DNA of 64,000 nucleotides. Origin: Paralvinella palmiformis (Eukaryota > Annelida > Polychaeta > Terebellida > Alvinellidae). Made by a program: the position numbers and the translations under genes. Below the pieces are notes generated by a model. The model ran no database searches and had not been told where the DNA came from. It saw only the letters and a program-made list of their open reading frames with translations. How positions within the stretch are numbered: the first letter of the stretch is position 1; every line of letters begins with the position of its first letter. Shown here piece by piece: positions 1 to 11,034 of this stretch. The stretch is from contig JAODUP010000093.1 in the NCBI GenBank assembly GCA_025642065.1, forward strand, positions 124,001 through 188,000, given 5' to 3'.

Positions 1-1075
1 TGCTTATTTATAACTTGTCACTGAGCTGATAATTATTTACTATTTTCACTCCTTCTAGCCTGAAATAGTTTGTAATATATTTATCAAGTATTTGAGCTTA
101 CCATAAACAAAAGTATTTGTCTTTAAATACTTTTACAAAGTATTTGATTTTTCAAATACATCTTCAAATACATTAAAATACTTTTCTAAAATTATTTCAT
201 GTTTTGATCTGAATATTTTGTCACCAGCAGGATTTGTTTCAGGAAATAATCCGATCACTGAATTGCACACACACAACCATGAAGGAATTGTCTTCTCTTT
301 GTGATCATAAGGAATTGCAATTAATGATATCTTTGATAAAATGACTTCTGATTGCTTCCTTGTCAATCAAAGGGAGATTATCCTCAATTATATGTAGTAT
401 AATTAGAAGGGATCAAAGGATAATATGAAACATCTTGTGAGTAAATTCAATAAGCAGATCTCATCTTTCCTATAAAAGGACTAACCTTCCAGCATATATA
501 TTATTCATTATTCCAGCTGATACACGCTGACATTCCCACAAGAATTTTGAACATCTTTTGTTCCTCAGGTATAATCAACAACAAATTCATAAATTTATGT
601 GAAAAATCTAGTTAATAAAAAGCAAATGAAAAAAACTGAATTTGTTCTTTTCATTTGAAAGGTATTTGTATATGTGTGTGAAACTGAAAGTGCACATATT
701 CATCCCCCACAGACACACTTTTTATTATACAAATATAAGCTGAGCTGAAATAAGAATAGTGGACAGGTAAATTAATGGGAAAATGTCCATCAAAGTGTAC
801 ATAACAATCCATTACTGGTTAAGCTAAAGGTTTGATGGACTTCAAATTTTCTGCTGTGTAAAAACTTTGACACTGATTGATTCACCAGCTTCACAAAAAG
901 TTAATAAAGGACAGTATAGTAAAATTAAATAATTCCATTAAAACTTTATAACCACTGGATAAACTCATATCAGATATTACCAGTAGTTGTCTGAAGCTTT
1001 TGTGATACAAGATTGTTTTTCTAAGCCACTCTCATCAATTATCAACATCTCTGTACATAGTGTAAATAGTAATGC
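1..1075. other. non-coding stretch with one unassigned ORF
   Basis: AT-rich sequence with no recognisable gene, repeat family or RNA. The only notable item is a 77-codon open frame on the minus strand at 133-366, listed separately. Confidence 0.4.
133..366 (-). CDS. unrecognised 77-codon open frame, possible terminal exon
   Basis: A minus-strand frame, opening after a stop, that ends in a TAA at 133-135. Its composition is mixed and protein-like (for example SVIGLFPETNPAGDK followed by an acidic and aromatic tail). A weak acceptor-like AG lies near its start. I do not recognise the family, and its length is compatible with chance. It could be the last exon of a minus-strand gene to the left of the window, but nothing else supports that. 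Confidence 0.18.
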   Translation of the reverse strand: MTRKQSEVILSKISLIAIPYDHKEKTIPSWLCVCNSVIGLFPETNPAGDKIFRSKHEIILEKYFNVFEDVFEKSNTL

Positions 1076-1195
1076 AATCGTCCACAGATCTCAACCACCT
1101 GAATTCACATCTTGGCATGGATATGTCTGAAGGGTGTTTCATCTTTCATTTTGTCTCATTACCTTTGAAGATTGCTCAGCCCATTTACTTATCTT
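1076..1195 (+). mobile_element. tRNA-type SINE fragment (copy S1)
   Basis: Homologous to the body of the fuller SINE at 24851-25045. It shares the track 'tatgtctgaagggtgtttc', then 'tctcattacctttga' and 'cagcccattta'. The tRNA-like head is degraded and the 3' part is missing. Confidence 0.65.
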
Positions 1196-1318
1196 ATAGT
1201 TATACACAAGCACACACATATATAGTAAGTTATGATTCCATTTATAATGCTTTGGCAATAAATATTTTTCAATGGCTACAGTGAGATTTAATAAGAATGA
1301 TTCTATGTATTTACCTGC

Positions 1319-1852
1319 CGAATTCAGAATAGTGCAGCTTGCATAGTGACAAATACTTGAAAATATGATCATATCACCCCAATTCTTCAAAAACTACATT
1401 GGTTACCTGTTAGACAGCATATCCATTTCAAGATTTTATTAATAACTTATAAATCTATTAATGATATGGCGCCAGAATATCTGTGTGAACTGGTGTCCAT
1501 TAGAAAGTCATCCCGAAAACTCAGGTCATCCAGTCAGATACAATTTCAGGTGCCAGTGTCTCGGCTCAAGTCATATGGTGATTGTGCATTTAGCGTTGCA
1601 GCCCCCACTTTGTGGAATAGGTTGCCAGCGGATATTAGAAATGTGTCAGCTCTTGAATATTTTAAATCTGTTCTAAAAACACACCTGTTCAAGGTAGCTT
1701 TCACAGATAAATAATAATTATCTTTTAAATCTCTTATAGGGTTTTTTGGGGTATTATTAATAGTACACATTATTTGTACAGTGCCTTTTGAATGGCTCAT
1801 GCTAGTAAGGGTGCTTTATTAAATATACATTATTATTAATAATATTATAGAT
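1319..1852 (+). mobile_element. CR1-like non-LTR retrotransposon, 3' fragment
   Basis: Encodes the typical extreme C-terminus of a CR1/L2-type pol protein: an APEYLCELV block, then YGDCAFSVAAPTLWNRLP, then FKSVLKTHLFKVAF, ending in a stop near 1714. After the stop comes the family 3' end 'gtgctttattaaatatacattattatta'-type tail. The 5' part is missing and the frame is shifted before 1465, so it is a dead 5'-truncated copy. Further copies of the same family lie at 11490-11870 (-), 21514-21691 (+) and 23511-23850 (-). Confidence 0.78.
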
Positions 1853-3130
1853 ATGCATTGTTATCTCCATATGAAACATTTTAGTCCACTGATGAAGTAA
1901 CAATTTCTAAATTCAGTCACACATGAACTGGACATGAAATTCCCATGAATGACATCACTGTAAGCATATTTTCATAATTGGACTGAAACATAAGAGTTAT
2001 TATGAAGACAAACTTTTTATTTCAGTGTTATTTTAAGCTTTACTATGATCCCCATTTTTGTAGTCTGTCACAGTCAGGTACTTATCAACCAGTTAGAACA
2101 TTACTATGATCCCCATGATATGGTGATATCAAATTAGACAGTATCTTTGTATGGATAAATAAATTAAATTTACTATAAGATAAAAGTATATCCATTAATG
2201 TAACACAGTTAACCATTCCTAGAAATTGTTAACTCAGCTAGAGTTAGGAATAATTAAATGTTCCTGAAATGTGGGTTCAGCAAAATCATGGCACTAAAAT
2301 GAATTATAGCATTCTATGTTCATTATTGCAATTAGCATATCTTCATATATATAAAAAGGATATCCACCTGGTATCACATACTTTAAAATAAATTACAATC
2401 ATGACAAGTGTTGGAAGAAGAGGCATTAGGCAGAGAATTCACAGCTTTATATCTTGATCTCTGACAACATTGTTTACAAACAAACTCTCATATGTTGATT
2501 TCTGAACACTGAAAACTTTCATGACATTGAAAATCTCTGTGTTGTGACTATGTGGGAACACTTTTTTCATGTGATCATTGTTATGTCTAATGTTTTTCCA
2601 CTGAGTAGTTAATATATGTTATGTCACAATCTACATTTCATTTATGTGCCAATATTTAAGGTAATACAATTTTGTTAACATTTTGTTCTTTCTATATATG
2701 TGTATGTTTGTGAGATGCATGCGAGTAAAGACATGATTATGTGAATGTGTTTACTTAGCTACACAATGTTTGTTTAAGTTTTTATGTTATTTACAGTTAA
2801 TAACAGTTTTTGACGATGTAATGTAAAAAATAGGTTTTATGGTAAAAAACCCAACCCTGGTTTAAACTAAGGATATTACTTTGATGAGTACTCAAACATT
2901 GTTATTTGCCCATTTTTGGTAGAAAGGGTGTTGCGCTTCAGGGTAGACTAAATAACCTGGCTTTTTGAAAATGCTCTTAAATGAATGGTAGAGGTTGAAA
3001 ACATGGATAAAGTTTATTATTATATGTTGACAAATGGCAACATTATGCTATTTCTGCTTTTCACTGATGATGCATCGCTTAAAGCAGTACCCTATATTAC
3101 CACATAAGGAGTCACCCCAGATGCTTGAAA
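1853..3130. other. intergenic, nothing recognised
   Basis: AT-rich sequence without long open frames, splice-supported exons or repeats that I can relate to the rest of the window. Confidence 0.4.
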
Positions 3131-3885
3131 CATGCCTCTAATGTAAGAAGCTTGTTATTAAAATTTGAGCCATGCCAGAATAAACATTAGGTCTAGCACA
3201 TGTTATAATCAAATTTTATTCACGGAAACATAATAAAAATTTAAGTATGCGAGTACATCGCATTGTGATACATGTGTACAAATTTTTAACATTATTGAAC
3301 TATTTTTTTAAGAATGAGGTGATAGACCACCAGAGATATTGCGTCTAGCTTTGAAGCCTTAAAATCTGCAACGTTTAGCTGCTTGGCAATTGCAAGCGCC
3401 ATTGGGCCGCTGACACAGTGATAGGGATATGTTTGCCCTTCAGCTTTAAGAACCACTGCCACATCAAGTCATTTATGTCAGTATTGGCCGTGGAGACACA
3501 TTTTCGTTTACGGCTTGAGCTACCATTATCCTCAAATGCATTTATACAGAAAGTGAGCGTCAAGTTTCCGTGTCTACGCATGTAATTAAACAACAGTCAA
3601 TGAACACAAACAGTTTATTTTAACTGTTAGGTAGAACTGTCAAAAACACATGTAATGTCATGGTGAGGCACACTGATAATCAAAAGCAACTTATCTAATT
3701 CAACAGTTTGCGTGTTTTCCGTATGTCTATTCGAAACTAATTATCATCCCGTGTGAATTGCTGCGGTCAGGTAAAATTGAGATTGGTTGCTGGTGGTCAG
3801 TTTTATATGCTGATTGGCCATTATTGAGGGCTTTGGTTGGCATTTGGGACTTCAAGTGTTGGTCGTAATACGCATTAGAGGCATG
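3131..3885 (-). mobile_element. deleted pogo/Tigger-like DNA transposon remnant with 13-bp inverted repeats
   Basis: The ends are perfect 13-bp inverted repeats: CATGCCTCTAATG at 3131-3143 and its complement at 3873-3885. On the minus strand 3375-3593 encodes a segment resembling the CENP-B/Tigger DNA-binding helix-turn-helix: a basic RKRKC stretch, DINDLMWQWFLKLKGKHIPI, and in a shifted frame downstream AKQLNVADFKAS. Tigger proteins carry a W-F..x-KxIP block followed by a FKASNGW-type motif in the same order. The catalytic DDE domain is absent, so this is a non-autonomous deletion derivative. Canonical TA-flanked CAGT-type pogo ends are not seen, so the family call rests on the protein fragment. 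Confidence 0.55.
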
Positions 3886-4059
3886 GCCGCTATTGGCAAC
3901 ATAATTAGCATTGCGTTAAATGGGCTGATGTTTGGGACCATATAATCTGGCCACATTATAGGCACTGACCGTCATTCAGGCATGGCCGCAATGAGGCGCT
4001 GTACTGTACAAACGTACAAAATACTTCATTGACTGGAGCATATGTCACCAGACAGTTTA
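3886..4059. other. short spacer
   Basis: Contains a second 'ggcatggccgc' motif (3995 region) like the one just outside the preceding element. No other feature is seen. Confidence 0.3.
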
Positions 4060-5520
4060 TTCCACCTGGCAGTGGAAGATAACATCCGATGCCACAGTAT
4101 GAAACTGGAGAAACCAAGATGTAGAACAGCTCTCCTTTTCACCTGATCCAAAATTATCATTTATTTTTAATCTGCTATATTTCACCTGCCTACACATAAA
4201 TATGTATTTGAAATAAAAATCGACAAATAGAGAAGTGTTTGATAAGAAATGCTTATTCAGTGAAGCCCAATGCTGCTTTGCTGAATTACCCGTAACAATT
4301 TTCATTATATAAATAAAATACAAAATTACCAAGAATGCGTAGGCTAGCCAGTAAACTGCAATGAATACAGCTTTTAATCGGCAACACCATTTAAATAGGT
4401 GGTGTGTTGTCTTAAGCCAAGATTCCATATATGCGGTGGAGTCCATGTGTTATGCAAATCTGACAAAAAATGGAAAACATGTAAACATACGAGCACAATT
4501 CCATATCAGGGGTACAGATTCGGACAAATAAGTTAGTGGTCAAGAGGGCCACTAACTTTTGAAAGTTAGTGGCCCTTATCCGGTATCAGTGGCCCTGAAA
4601 GGGGAGTGGTGCGGCCAAATAATGCAGGGGTGCTATATATTTGGATCAGACCTTCTGAGGGTACTTCTCGGGTATATTTCAAGTAATATGAGGTCTTTTC
4701 AGGAGAGATTTTGAACCAACCACCATACTGACTGGTGGCAAAATAACACAGTCTACACCCCAACAAGAACAAAACTTTATTTAGCTCAAATAGAGAAAAT
4801 ATACATTAAAAAAGGAACAATAATAATACAGGTTACACATAAATTTTAAAAAGTCTATCAATTAATTCCTCCTTTAAACCATGGTCATTATACAATAACC
4901 ACTGTCTTCCAGCTTTCTACGCAGCCAAGATCCTGAATTTTACGGATCTGGTCGTAAAATTTCGGATTCAACCATGTGATTCAATGTCCAGGCAGACTTT
5001 CACAAGAAAAATAGGTTAGAAGGTGACAGGGGTGTCCGAAACACATGAATGATGGATACAGCAATGTCACATGTGCTAGCGCAATGTCACATACACATTC
5101 GAATTTGCATGCCACATATCACATATATGGAATCTCATCTTTACCACAAATTGTTTCATAGTCCGACAGTATGGTCGCCTGACGGGCGAGTATTTTGAAT
5201 TAAATGGGCGCCCTTACCAACAAATAGTCACCAGGGGTGAGATGGTGAACACTAATTTTCAGCCCTGCCATATGTGCGACTAAGTATGTAATTTCCGAAA
5301 CAGATCAAACGGACTGCTTGATGTAGCGATTGGGTACAATTCGAGTGTCCAGGCAGGCTTTCCCAAGAAAAATAGGTCACAAGTGAGAGGGGTGTCAGAA
5401 ACAAATGGATACTGCAATATTGCATATATATGGAATCTCTGCAATATCCTATATGCATGCTGTGTATGTGGAATCTCAGCTTAATTATGCATAGCTGGCA
5501 ATCACAATGATTTTGCATTG
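4060..5520 (-). repeat. dispersed repeat, copy A
   Basis: Large parts match 45990-46460 in reverse orientation. Shared blocks include 'gtgtccaggcaggctttcc', 'aagaaaaataggt', 'tgcttattcagtgaa' and 'cgacaaata.agaa'. The unit 'gtccaggcag.ctttc.caagaaaaataggt' occurs twice here (near 4985 and 5345), so the repeat is internally duplicated. A 129-codon open frame at 4057-4446 (-) falls entirely inside the repeated part and is interrupted by a stop in copy B. I therefore do not call a gene. Confidence 0.55.
4530..4558. repeat. perfect 10-bp hairpin
   Basis: AAGTTAGTGG (4530-4539), a 9-base loop, then CCACTAACTT (4549-4558). A further 'aaagttagtggccct' follows immediately. It lies in the dispersed repeat and may mark an internal element end. 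Confidence 0.6.
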
Positions 5521-5824
5521 CGGATTATAAGTATAGGAACGCAGTGTGAAAAAACTATTAATTTAATTGGTTTGCTCGTCAGGCATGCAGACACACATAT
5601 TTGGTGAATTTTTGTCTCAAATAGGGACTCGCCCTAGTGGGTAAGTGATCGGTAATCAGCACTAGCCCGGTTTGAAAATATACTTGCTTAAGAACTATAG
5701 TTCAGGAGTGCTATAAAGGTTTATACACCTAAGAAGTGCCTGATACAGTGAGTTACGGTGAGTGAGTATAAATAAATTATAAACTTCAAATATAAGTCTG
5801 AGTCTATTGAACAACACTCTAGAA

Positions 5825-6830
5825 CCTACGTTCAGGGTTGGAAAAAGACCACCCAATAAAAGTATTGACCAGACCAGTGGTCAATACTGGTTAAAGCCAC
5901 CTTTTACTGGTCAATACAAAAAGCTCTTCCTATAAGGCATTAATTTGCCAAAAAAAATTTTTTATGGTGTGGCGATATATTGACATAGTAATAATATCCC
6001 CCGAGTTCATACAGGGGAAACAATTCATAATTTATTTATTCGTCTATTTAACAATAGTTTAAAGAAAAATAACAAGCAGGCCTGACATCACTTCCTGGCA
6101 AACTTGCTACACCCTGTGTAGTGTGGCAGTAAGTTACTACCTGACCGTGTCAATACTGCCCATGAATTATTTAACCTGAAACAAGTCCTGATCTTTTACC
6201 TGAGCTTTATGTCAAACTCTTTGTCATTACCTATGGTATTACTCCATGAATCTTCTACTACCAAGACAAAGCCTACAGTGTGGTGCTCATGTGCTATTGA
6301 ATGGGTATTCTCAAACTCTGGAGTCATTTAAACAAAACTCTGGAATAGACTGGGATTGCAGAAAACTGCTTATAATTTATGTGCTACCGATTTCTCCATC
6401 AGTCCATGGGAAAGATTTATTTAAATAACTGTTTATAAACATTTATCCATGGGATAGGACTATTATCAGACTCATTTTTATTGTTAGTATATTGTGCAAT
6501 GTTAGCAAGCTCAATTTTAATGTAATAAAAAATATTGACAAAACTGTCTTTGTTTCAATAGTAGACATAGTCATAGATTTATAGCTTAATTAACATCAGA
6601 AAGACATGAACAACATATTCAACAAATGTTTCAATGAAATGTGTGTTTTATGTATTTTTAATTATATTTGTTGTTCAGAATATATATTATAACAACAATC
6701 TTTGAACATTAGATGATTAGTATTGTCACTATTGACCGCCTTTTTCAAGTTTTTGAGTATTGATCAGGACGGTTTTAACCGGTTAAAACTGGGTCCGGAG
6801 GTGGTTTCATCGGCCAACCTTGCCTACGTT
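5825..6830. mobile_element. non-autonomous hAT element with exact 8-bp target duplication
   Basis: The element proper is 5833-6822 (990 bp). Flanking copies of CCTACGTT at 5825-5832 and 6823-6830 are identical, and an 8-bp target duplication is the hAT hallmark. The ends are imperfect inverted repeats: CAGGGTTGG...GACCACC on the left, and CAAGGTTGG...AACCACC read inward from the right. Subterminal parts repeat the motif 'gtcaatact/agtattgacc'. No transposase-like frame is present. Confidence 0.8.
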
Positions 6831-6834
6831 ACCT

Positions 6835-7000
6835 AGTCTAGTCGTGTTTTGGAGTCTAGATCTAAGACTAAGTTGGACTCTAGAAATATATATATATATA
6901 TATATATATATTAGATCTTATAACGGTTATATCTAGACTAGATCTAAAGTCTACTGTAACTTAGCCTTAGCCAGCTTAGGAGATCTAGTCTAGATCTAGT
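6835..7000. repeat. TCTAGATC-rich palindromic patch with (TA)n core
   Basis: Many overlapping TCTAGA/AGATCT palindromes surround a (TA)n run at about 6886-6911. The phrase 'tctagatctaagacta' on the left recurs as 'ctagactagatctaaagt' on the right. No function is inferred. Confidence 0.5.
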
Positions 7001-7422
7001 GACACAAAAAAGTAAATGACAGACTTCATAATCCAGTACAAAATAAACCGTCTGTCAGACAGTAAGAGTCAGTTTGATAATCACTCTAATTTTCGGACTG
7101 TCAAAATACGAAACAGACCAGCTCTGATTTAGAAATAACAAAACAAACCTAATGACCAGGCTTAATCCAAGTTTGAATTAGTACGGGAAATCAAAACATG
7201 TTAACTCTAAATACCATTATGAATCAACATTGCCGTACATAGAATCTGAACATCAATACAAACTTCCGAGAACAACAAACTTGGAAATATATTTTAAACT
7301 AGTTTGCTGTGTCATGTTTGAATAAAAAATATCTGCTGTATCTTTGATTAAAGTAATATTAAACAAGAAAGAACTTATGCGTTTAAGACGGTATCTAGTT
7401 CAACCCATATAAATTAGACGTA

Positions 7423-7475
7423 GCGGAAGTAAGTTACTTATTGCGCTTGCGCGTTGGCGTTGAAATGGTGGAAGT
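7423..7475 (+). promoter_or_regulatory. candidate promoter of the TAB gene
   Basis: A small CpG-containing patch in AT-rich DNA. It holds an ETS-type site GCGGAAGTA (7423-7431), an imperfect NRF1-like TTGCGCTTGCGCG (7441-7453) and a YY1-like GAAATGGTGG (7462-7471). These are typical of TATA-less housekeeping promoters. A good 5' splice site follows at 7571, about 3.3 kb before the first coding exon of the TAB gene. Assigning it to that gene is inference. Confidence 0.4.
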
Positions 7476-7570
7476 TGTTTTCAATCACAAGACAGAGAGT
7501 TTGATATATGTATGTTTGTGTGCACATTCTCCTTCACATACGGTGAAAATATACCTTTTCCCCACACCAG
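7440..7570 (+). other. candidate first (5' UTR) exon of the TAB gene
   Basis: Begins in the promoter-like patch and ends at CACACCAG|GTAAAT (donor at 7571). An ATG at 7465 opens 35 codons up to the donor (MVEVVFNHKTES...). Joined to the acceptor before 10660, that frame stops after four more codons, so it would be a short upstream ORF. The start site is unknown. Confidence 0.3.
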
Positions 7571-8531
7571 GTAAATAGCATCACGCATATAATGGTATAT
7601 GACGATTCAAAATGCAATGCTTTGTGACAGGTGTCAAGTGAAGAACTGTCAGATTTCGATGGTTCAGTCTTTTACCTTTGGATAGCCGTGTACTCCTAAC
7701 CCATTTAACATTTTCAAAATGATTTTAAACTATAGATCTAATTCTCACATATATGGTCGCTTATTCATGTCATTGGCTATATGAAAAACGAAATTTGCCG
7801 TGGCGCTGTCTTGTTAGACTGGGTGCCTGTTTTCTAGTAATCATCTAATGTCAAATGAAATACCAGCGCCGTGCTATTTCAGCTTTTATTTTATTAAAAA
7901 AGATGTAGACCATATTTTTACAATTTGATCGTCCTTCACCAAAGTGTCAATTTAAAATTTTTCACTGCCCCAATATTATTGTTTCACAAGACTTTGAGGG
8001 GCATTGTCTTAGAAATCACACAGTGGCTAGTGCAGGACATATTTAGTGACATTTTAGTATAAACACAGGAGGTTGTTAGTCTGATTTTCATAACCAGTCT
8101 AGTCTGACTACTACAATGATACGGTGCTCAGTCATATTAGTCAACATGTTCACCTTGAACAGGTGTGTTTTTGAAAGGATTTAAACTTTTCAAGAGATGA
8201 TCTATTTCTAATGTCATTTCTAATCTTACTAGTCACTCTAGTGATCATAAGTTTAGAAATGTTACCCCTGTTTTACAATACTGACTTTTCTGTGGACAAA
8301 TCTTGTGTACATGTATCAGAAAGGTTGGATCTGCAAAACAACAGTGGCCTTCCCATATCACCTCAACAGCCACAGGAAGAAAATTCTTAGCCAGAGTATG
8401 GACACTGATAATTTATTAGTGGATGAACTGTTGAGCAGTTTTGTTATGACTAGTATTTTTTTTATAGTTTTAATAGATAGTAAATTTTAGTAAGAGTTTA
8501 GTAAGTAAAATAGCTAGTAAGAAATTTGTTG
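7571..8531. other. candidate intron 1 of the TAB gene, left part
   Basis: No exon, RNA gene or recognisable repeat is seen here. Confidence 0.3.
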
Positions 8532-9674
8532 GGCTAATGCCGAGGTCTGCAATCTACAGGCCGGATCTGGCCCATGGTGCGACATCATTCTGGAGTTTGG
8601 GTGTTTGTGGATTTTAGATTGTTTGTAAAGTATCGACATTCTCATTGGTTTCGGCCATCACTGACTGCGTAATTATCAACTGACTAATAACCTGTGTTAA
8701 ACTGTACTTTACTGCAGAGAAAGCAATAGGTTAATGGTCCTTTTCATAGAGATCAGAAATCCTCGGCAAATTGGCTGACCAATCAGGAGCTGGTTAGCTT
8801 CTTAAGTCCTCTTTCGTAATAATGGTCATCGGGAGCAGAGATTTATAGTGCTTTACTCTATCAAAGTCCTCTTGAATACCATACTGGTAATGGTATAATA
8901 TTAGATAAGGACCAAATCCTATTTTCTGTTTTTTGATATTTTAGAAACGAATTAGTTAGTTGTGGCTAAAACATAATGAAGAGTGAACTGCATTGTGAGA
9001 AAATAATGAAAATAAGCAGCCATCATCTGTCCAGAATAGAAAAGTCTGTTTTGAAAACATGATATCATAGACGCACAAAATACTACGCAACTTGTGATAT
9101 TCATGAGAGGCATTAACAAGGGATTCCACATTACAAGGGAGTTAGTCTGCTTAGTTGCGCTGAAGGGGAAACACACTATAAATATAAACAAATGGCATCA
9201 TCCATCAGGAGGCACTCTGTGCCAAATCGCTGAAAATGCATGCAGGATGTGTGAAAGCAGGGCCTGCATCACCAACAGTTTCAACAACTGCTACTGGCGA
9301 TAGATGCTGATTTTTTGTATTATTGTGCAGTCCACTGGCTTAGCAGAGGGGTGATGTTTCACCATGTCTTTGCCCTTCATAACAAAATCACTGTGTTTGT
9401 TGTGCAAAGGGGGTTGAATGTGCCAGAAAATACATGTTGCTCACTGGCTTGATCCAAATTACACTCTTAGTCCCATACAATTCAAAACAAGGTCATATAT
9501 TGGTCGCATTTGGTCTCAGAAGCTCCAAACCCATTTATTTTGAAAGGCAGTTTTTAAAAATAATTCTGCCGGGGGGGGAATCCATCCACTCCACGTCTCA
9601 TCTGGCCCGCAGACCAAGTCCAGTTTTATGATTTAGCCTGTCACTCAAAAAGGTTGTTGACTCCTGGGTTAGTG
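8532..9674 (+). mobile_element. hAT element remnant with GTF2IRD2-like transposase fragments
   Basis: Probable element 8540-9666. It is flanked by ggctaatg (8532-8539) and ggttagtg (9667-9674), an imperfect 8-bp target duplication. The right end, read inward, is CAGGAGTCAACAACC and then a 'ggcccgcaga'-type subterminal segment. The left end is CCGAGGTCTGCAATC. Plus-strand frames near 9094-9180 read QLVIFMRGINKGFHITRELV, and near 9325-9395 HWLSRGVMFHHVFALHNKI. These match the order of the 'FIRGVN..F.VTEEL' and 'VRWLSRGKVLKRF' blocks of hAT transposases related to GTF2I-repeat-domain protein 2. Frames are broken and most of the protein is deleted. Confidence 0.7.
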
Positions 9675-10659
9675 GATTTAAATTTTACTAGCCATGGGGC
9701 TACTGAGATGTAGAAATATTTGTATGAATCCACAAAACTTTCAAATTCATCTAAACAAATAATTTCTTTTAAAACATATGGCTACATGTGAATAACACTG
9801 CAATTTGAATTATCAAGATATTTGTATTGGTTTGTCAGATGTAAGTCATTTAAATTTAGAAAATGGTTCACCTTAAAAATATGACCAAAATATTGAGGTA
9901 GTAATTTTGTATGAATATATAAATATTTTTTATTTATTTATAGAAAGAATTGTTCACACCATATATTATATACATATTTTGAGATGATATATTAATTAGA
10001 AACTAAAATATTTTTAAAAATGGGTCATTTTGTTAAATGTTTTTAATCCTGTGGATAAAATAAATAACCTAACAGTTGTAACTAATCCTTTTTATCAAAT
10101 AAAGTTCCTACGTTCAAATAAATTATATGTAATTATTTTGAAAATGTTTATCCTTGTAGCAATGTTTTCAATTCCTTGGATAGACCTGGATACATTATTT
10201 ACCCATTAGACAACTTTATTATAATGTGAAAACTGTAAAAAAAAATTATAAACCAGTTTTACCACATACAAGTGTAATTTAAACATTTCTGTACACTGGA
10301 AATTGTTAATCCTCTTGATACAAATTGTGAAACTACCACAACACCATTCTCAGTTAAATCTGCTGGATGACACCTACAATTTGGCACACCCTACTCTGTT
10401 TTAGTCCTTCGTATTTTGTTTTTATAATTGTTGAAATCTGGTATGAGATATCCTAAAATATGCCTCTTTGGGGTTTAAATCACCCTTTTACCAAATTGGT
10501 TAGTACAATTGGCTTCATTTCTTCAATTGCCTGCTAATTAAACATAGGATAGCCAAAAATATTCAAACTGGTCACTAATCATAATGTTAACAAACCTATC
10601 AGATGTAATTTTTGTTGAATGTGCATGTACAGTATTATAAAAACTTGTTTTCTCTGTAG
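9675..10659. other. candidate intron 1 of the TAB gene, right part
   Basis: AT-rich with no recognisable feature. It ends in the acceptor-like TTTTCTCTGTAG before 10660. Confidence 0.35.
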
Positions 10660-10905
10660 GGTTGCCAATTTGAAAAGGCCATACTAGATGGTGCAGATTT
10701 TGCAGCTGATTTCGATGAACCTGAATTAAGTATACTATTTCAAAGATATAACAATAATAATTTTACTTCATACAGATGAGGAGGCAATGCCCTTTCTAAG
10801 CAATTGCTCATGCTGCAGTTACAGTGCCACCAGCAACAAAAAGGCGTATCAAGTACGAGTAGCAGGACTTTTACTACAAGTCACACAGCAAGAAGTCAAG
10901 TGGTG
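10660..10905 (+). other. 5' UTR or alternative N-terminal part of the first coding TAB exon
   Basis: Starts at the acceptor TTTTCTCTGTAG|G (10659/10660). A second acceptor-like site, TTTTACTTCATACAG, ends at 10775. In the coding frame the nearest stop is just before 10804, and an ATG at 10810 would add 32 residues to the start at 10906. Another frame is open from 10660 for 39 codons (GCQFEKAILDGADF...), unassigned. Transcript data are needed to fix this boundary. Confidence 0.4.
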
Positions 10906-11034
10906 ATGAATATCAGCATCACTAGAATGGATCCACAACCTCCTGTTATGAACATTGATCAAAACTTGCTGGTAGAACTTTCTCGTCTTTTTCCTCAAAT
11001 TCCAAGCCATGTTATCGTATCATTTATTCACCAG
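10906..11034 (+). CDS. TAB2: TAB coding exon 1: first half of CUE domain
   Basis: Encodes MNISITRMDPQ... to ...SHVIVSFIHQ and ends in phase 0 at CACCAG|GTAAGG. The LxxLFPxIP core is the signature of CUE helix 1 and its ubiquitin-binding surface. The exact start codon is not fixed. Confidence 0.82.

Noticed and set aside
4057..4446. 129-codon minus-strand frame as a possible membrane-protein gene
   Set aside because: It lies wholly in a dispersed repeat; the second copy (46220-46460) has a stop in the same frame.
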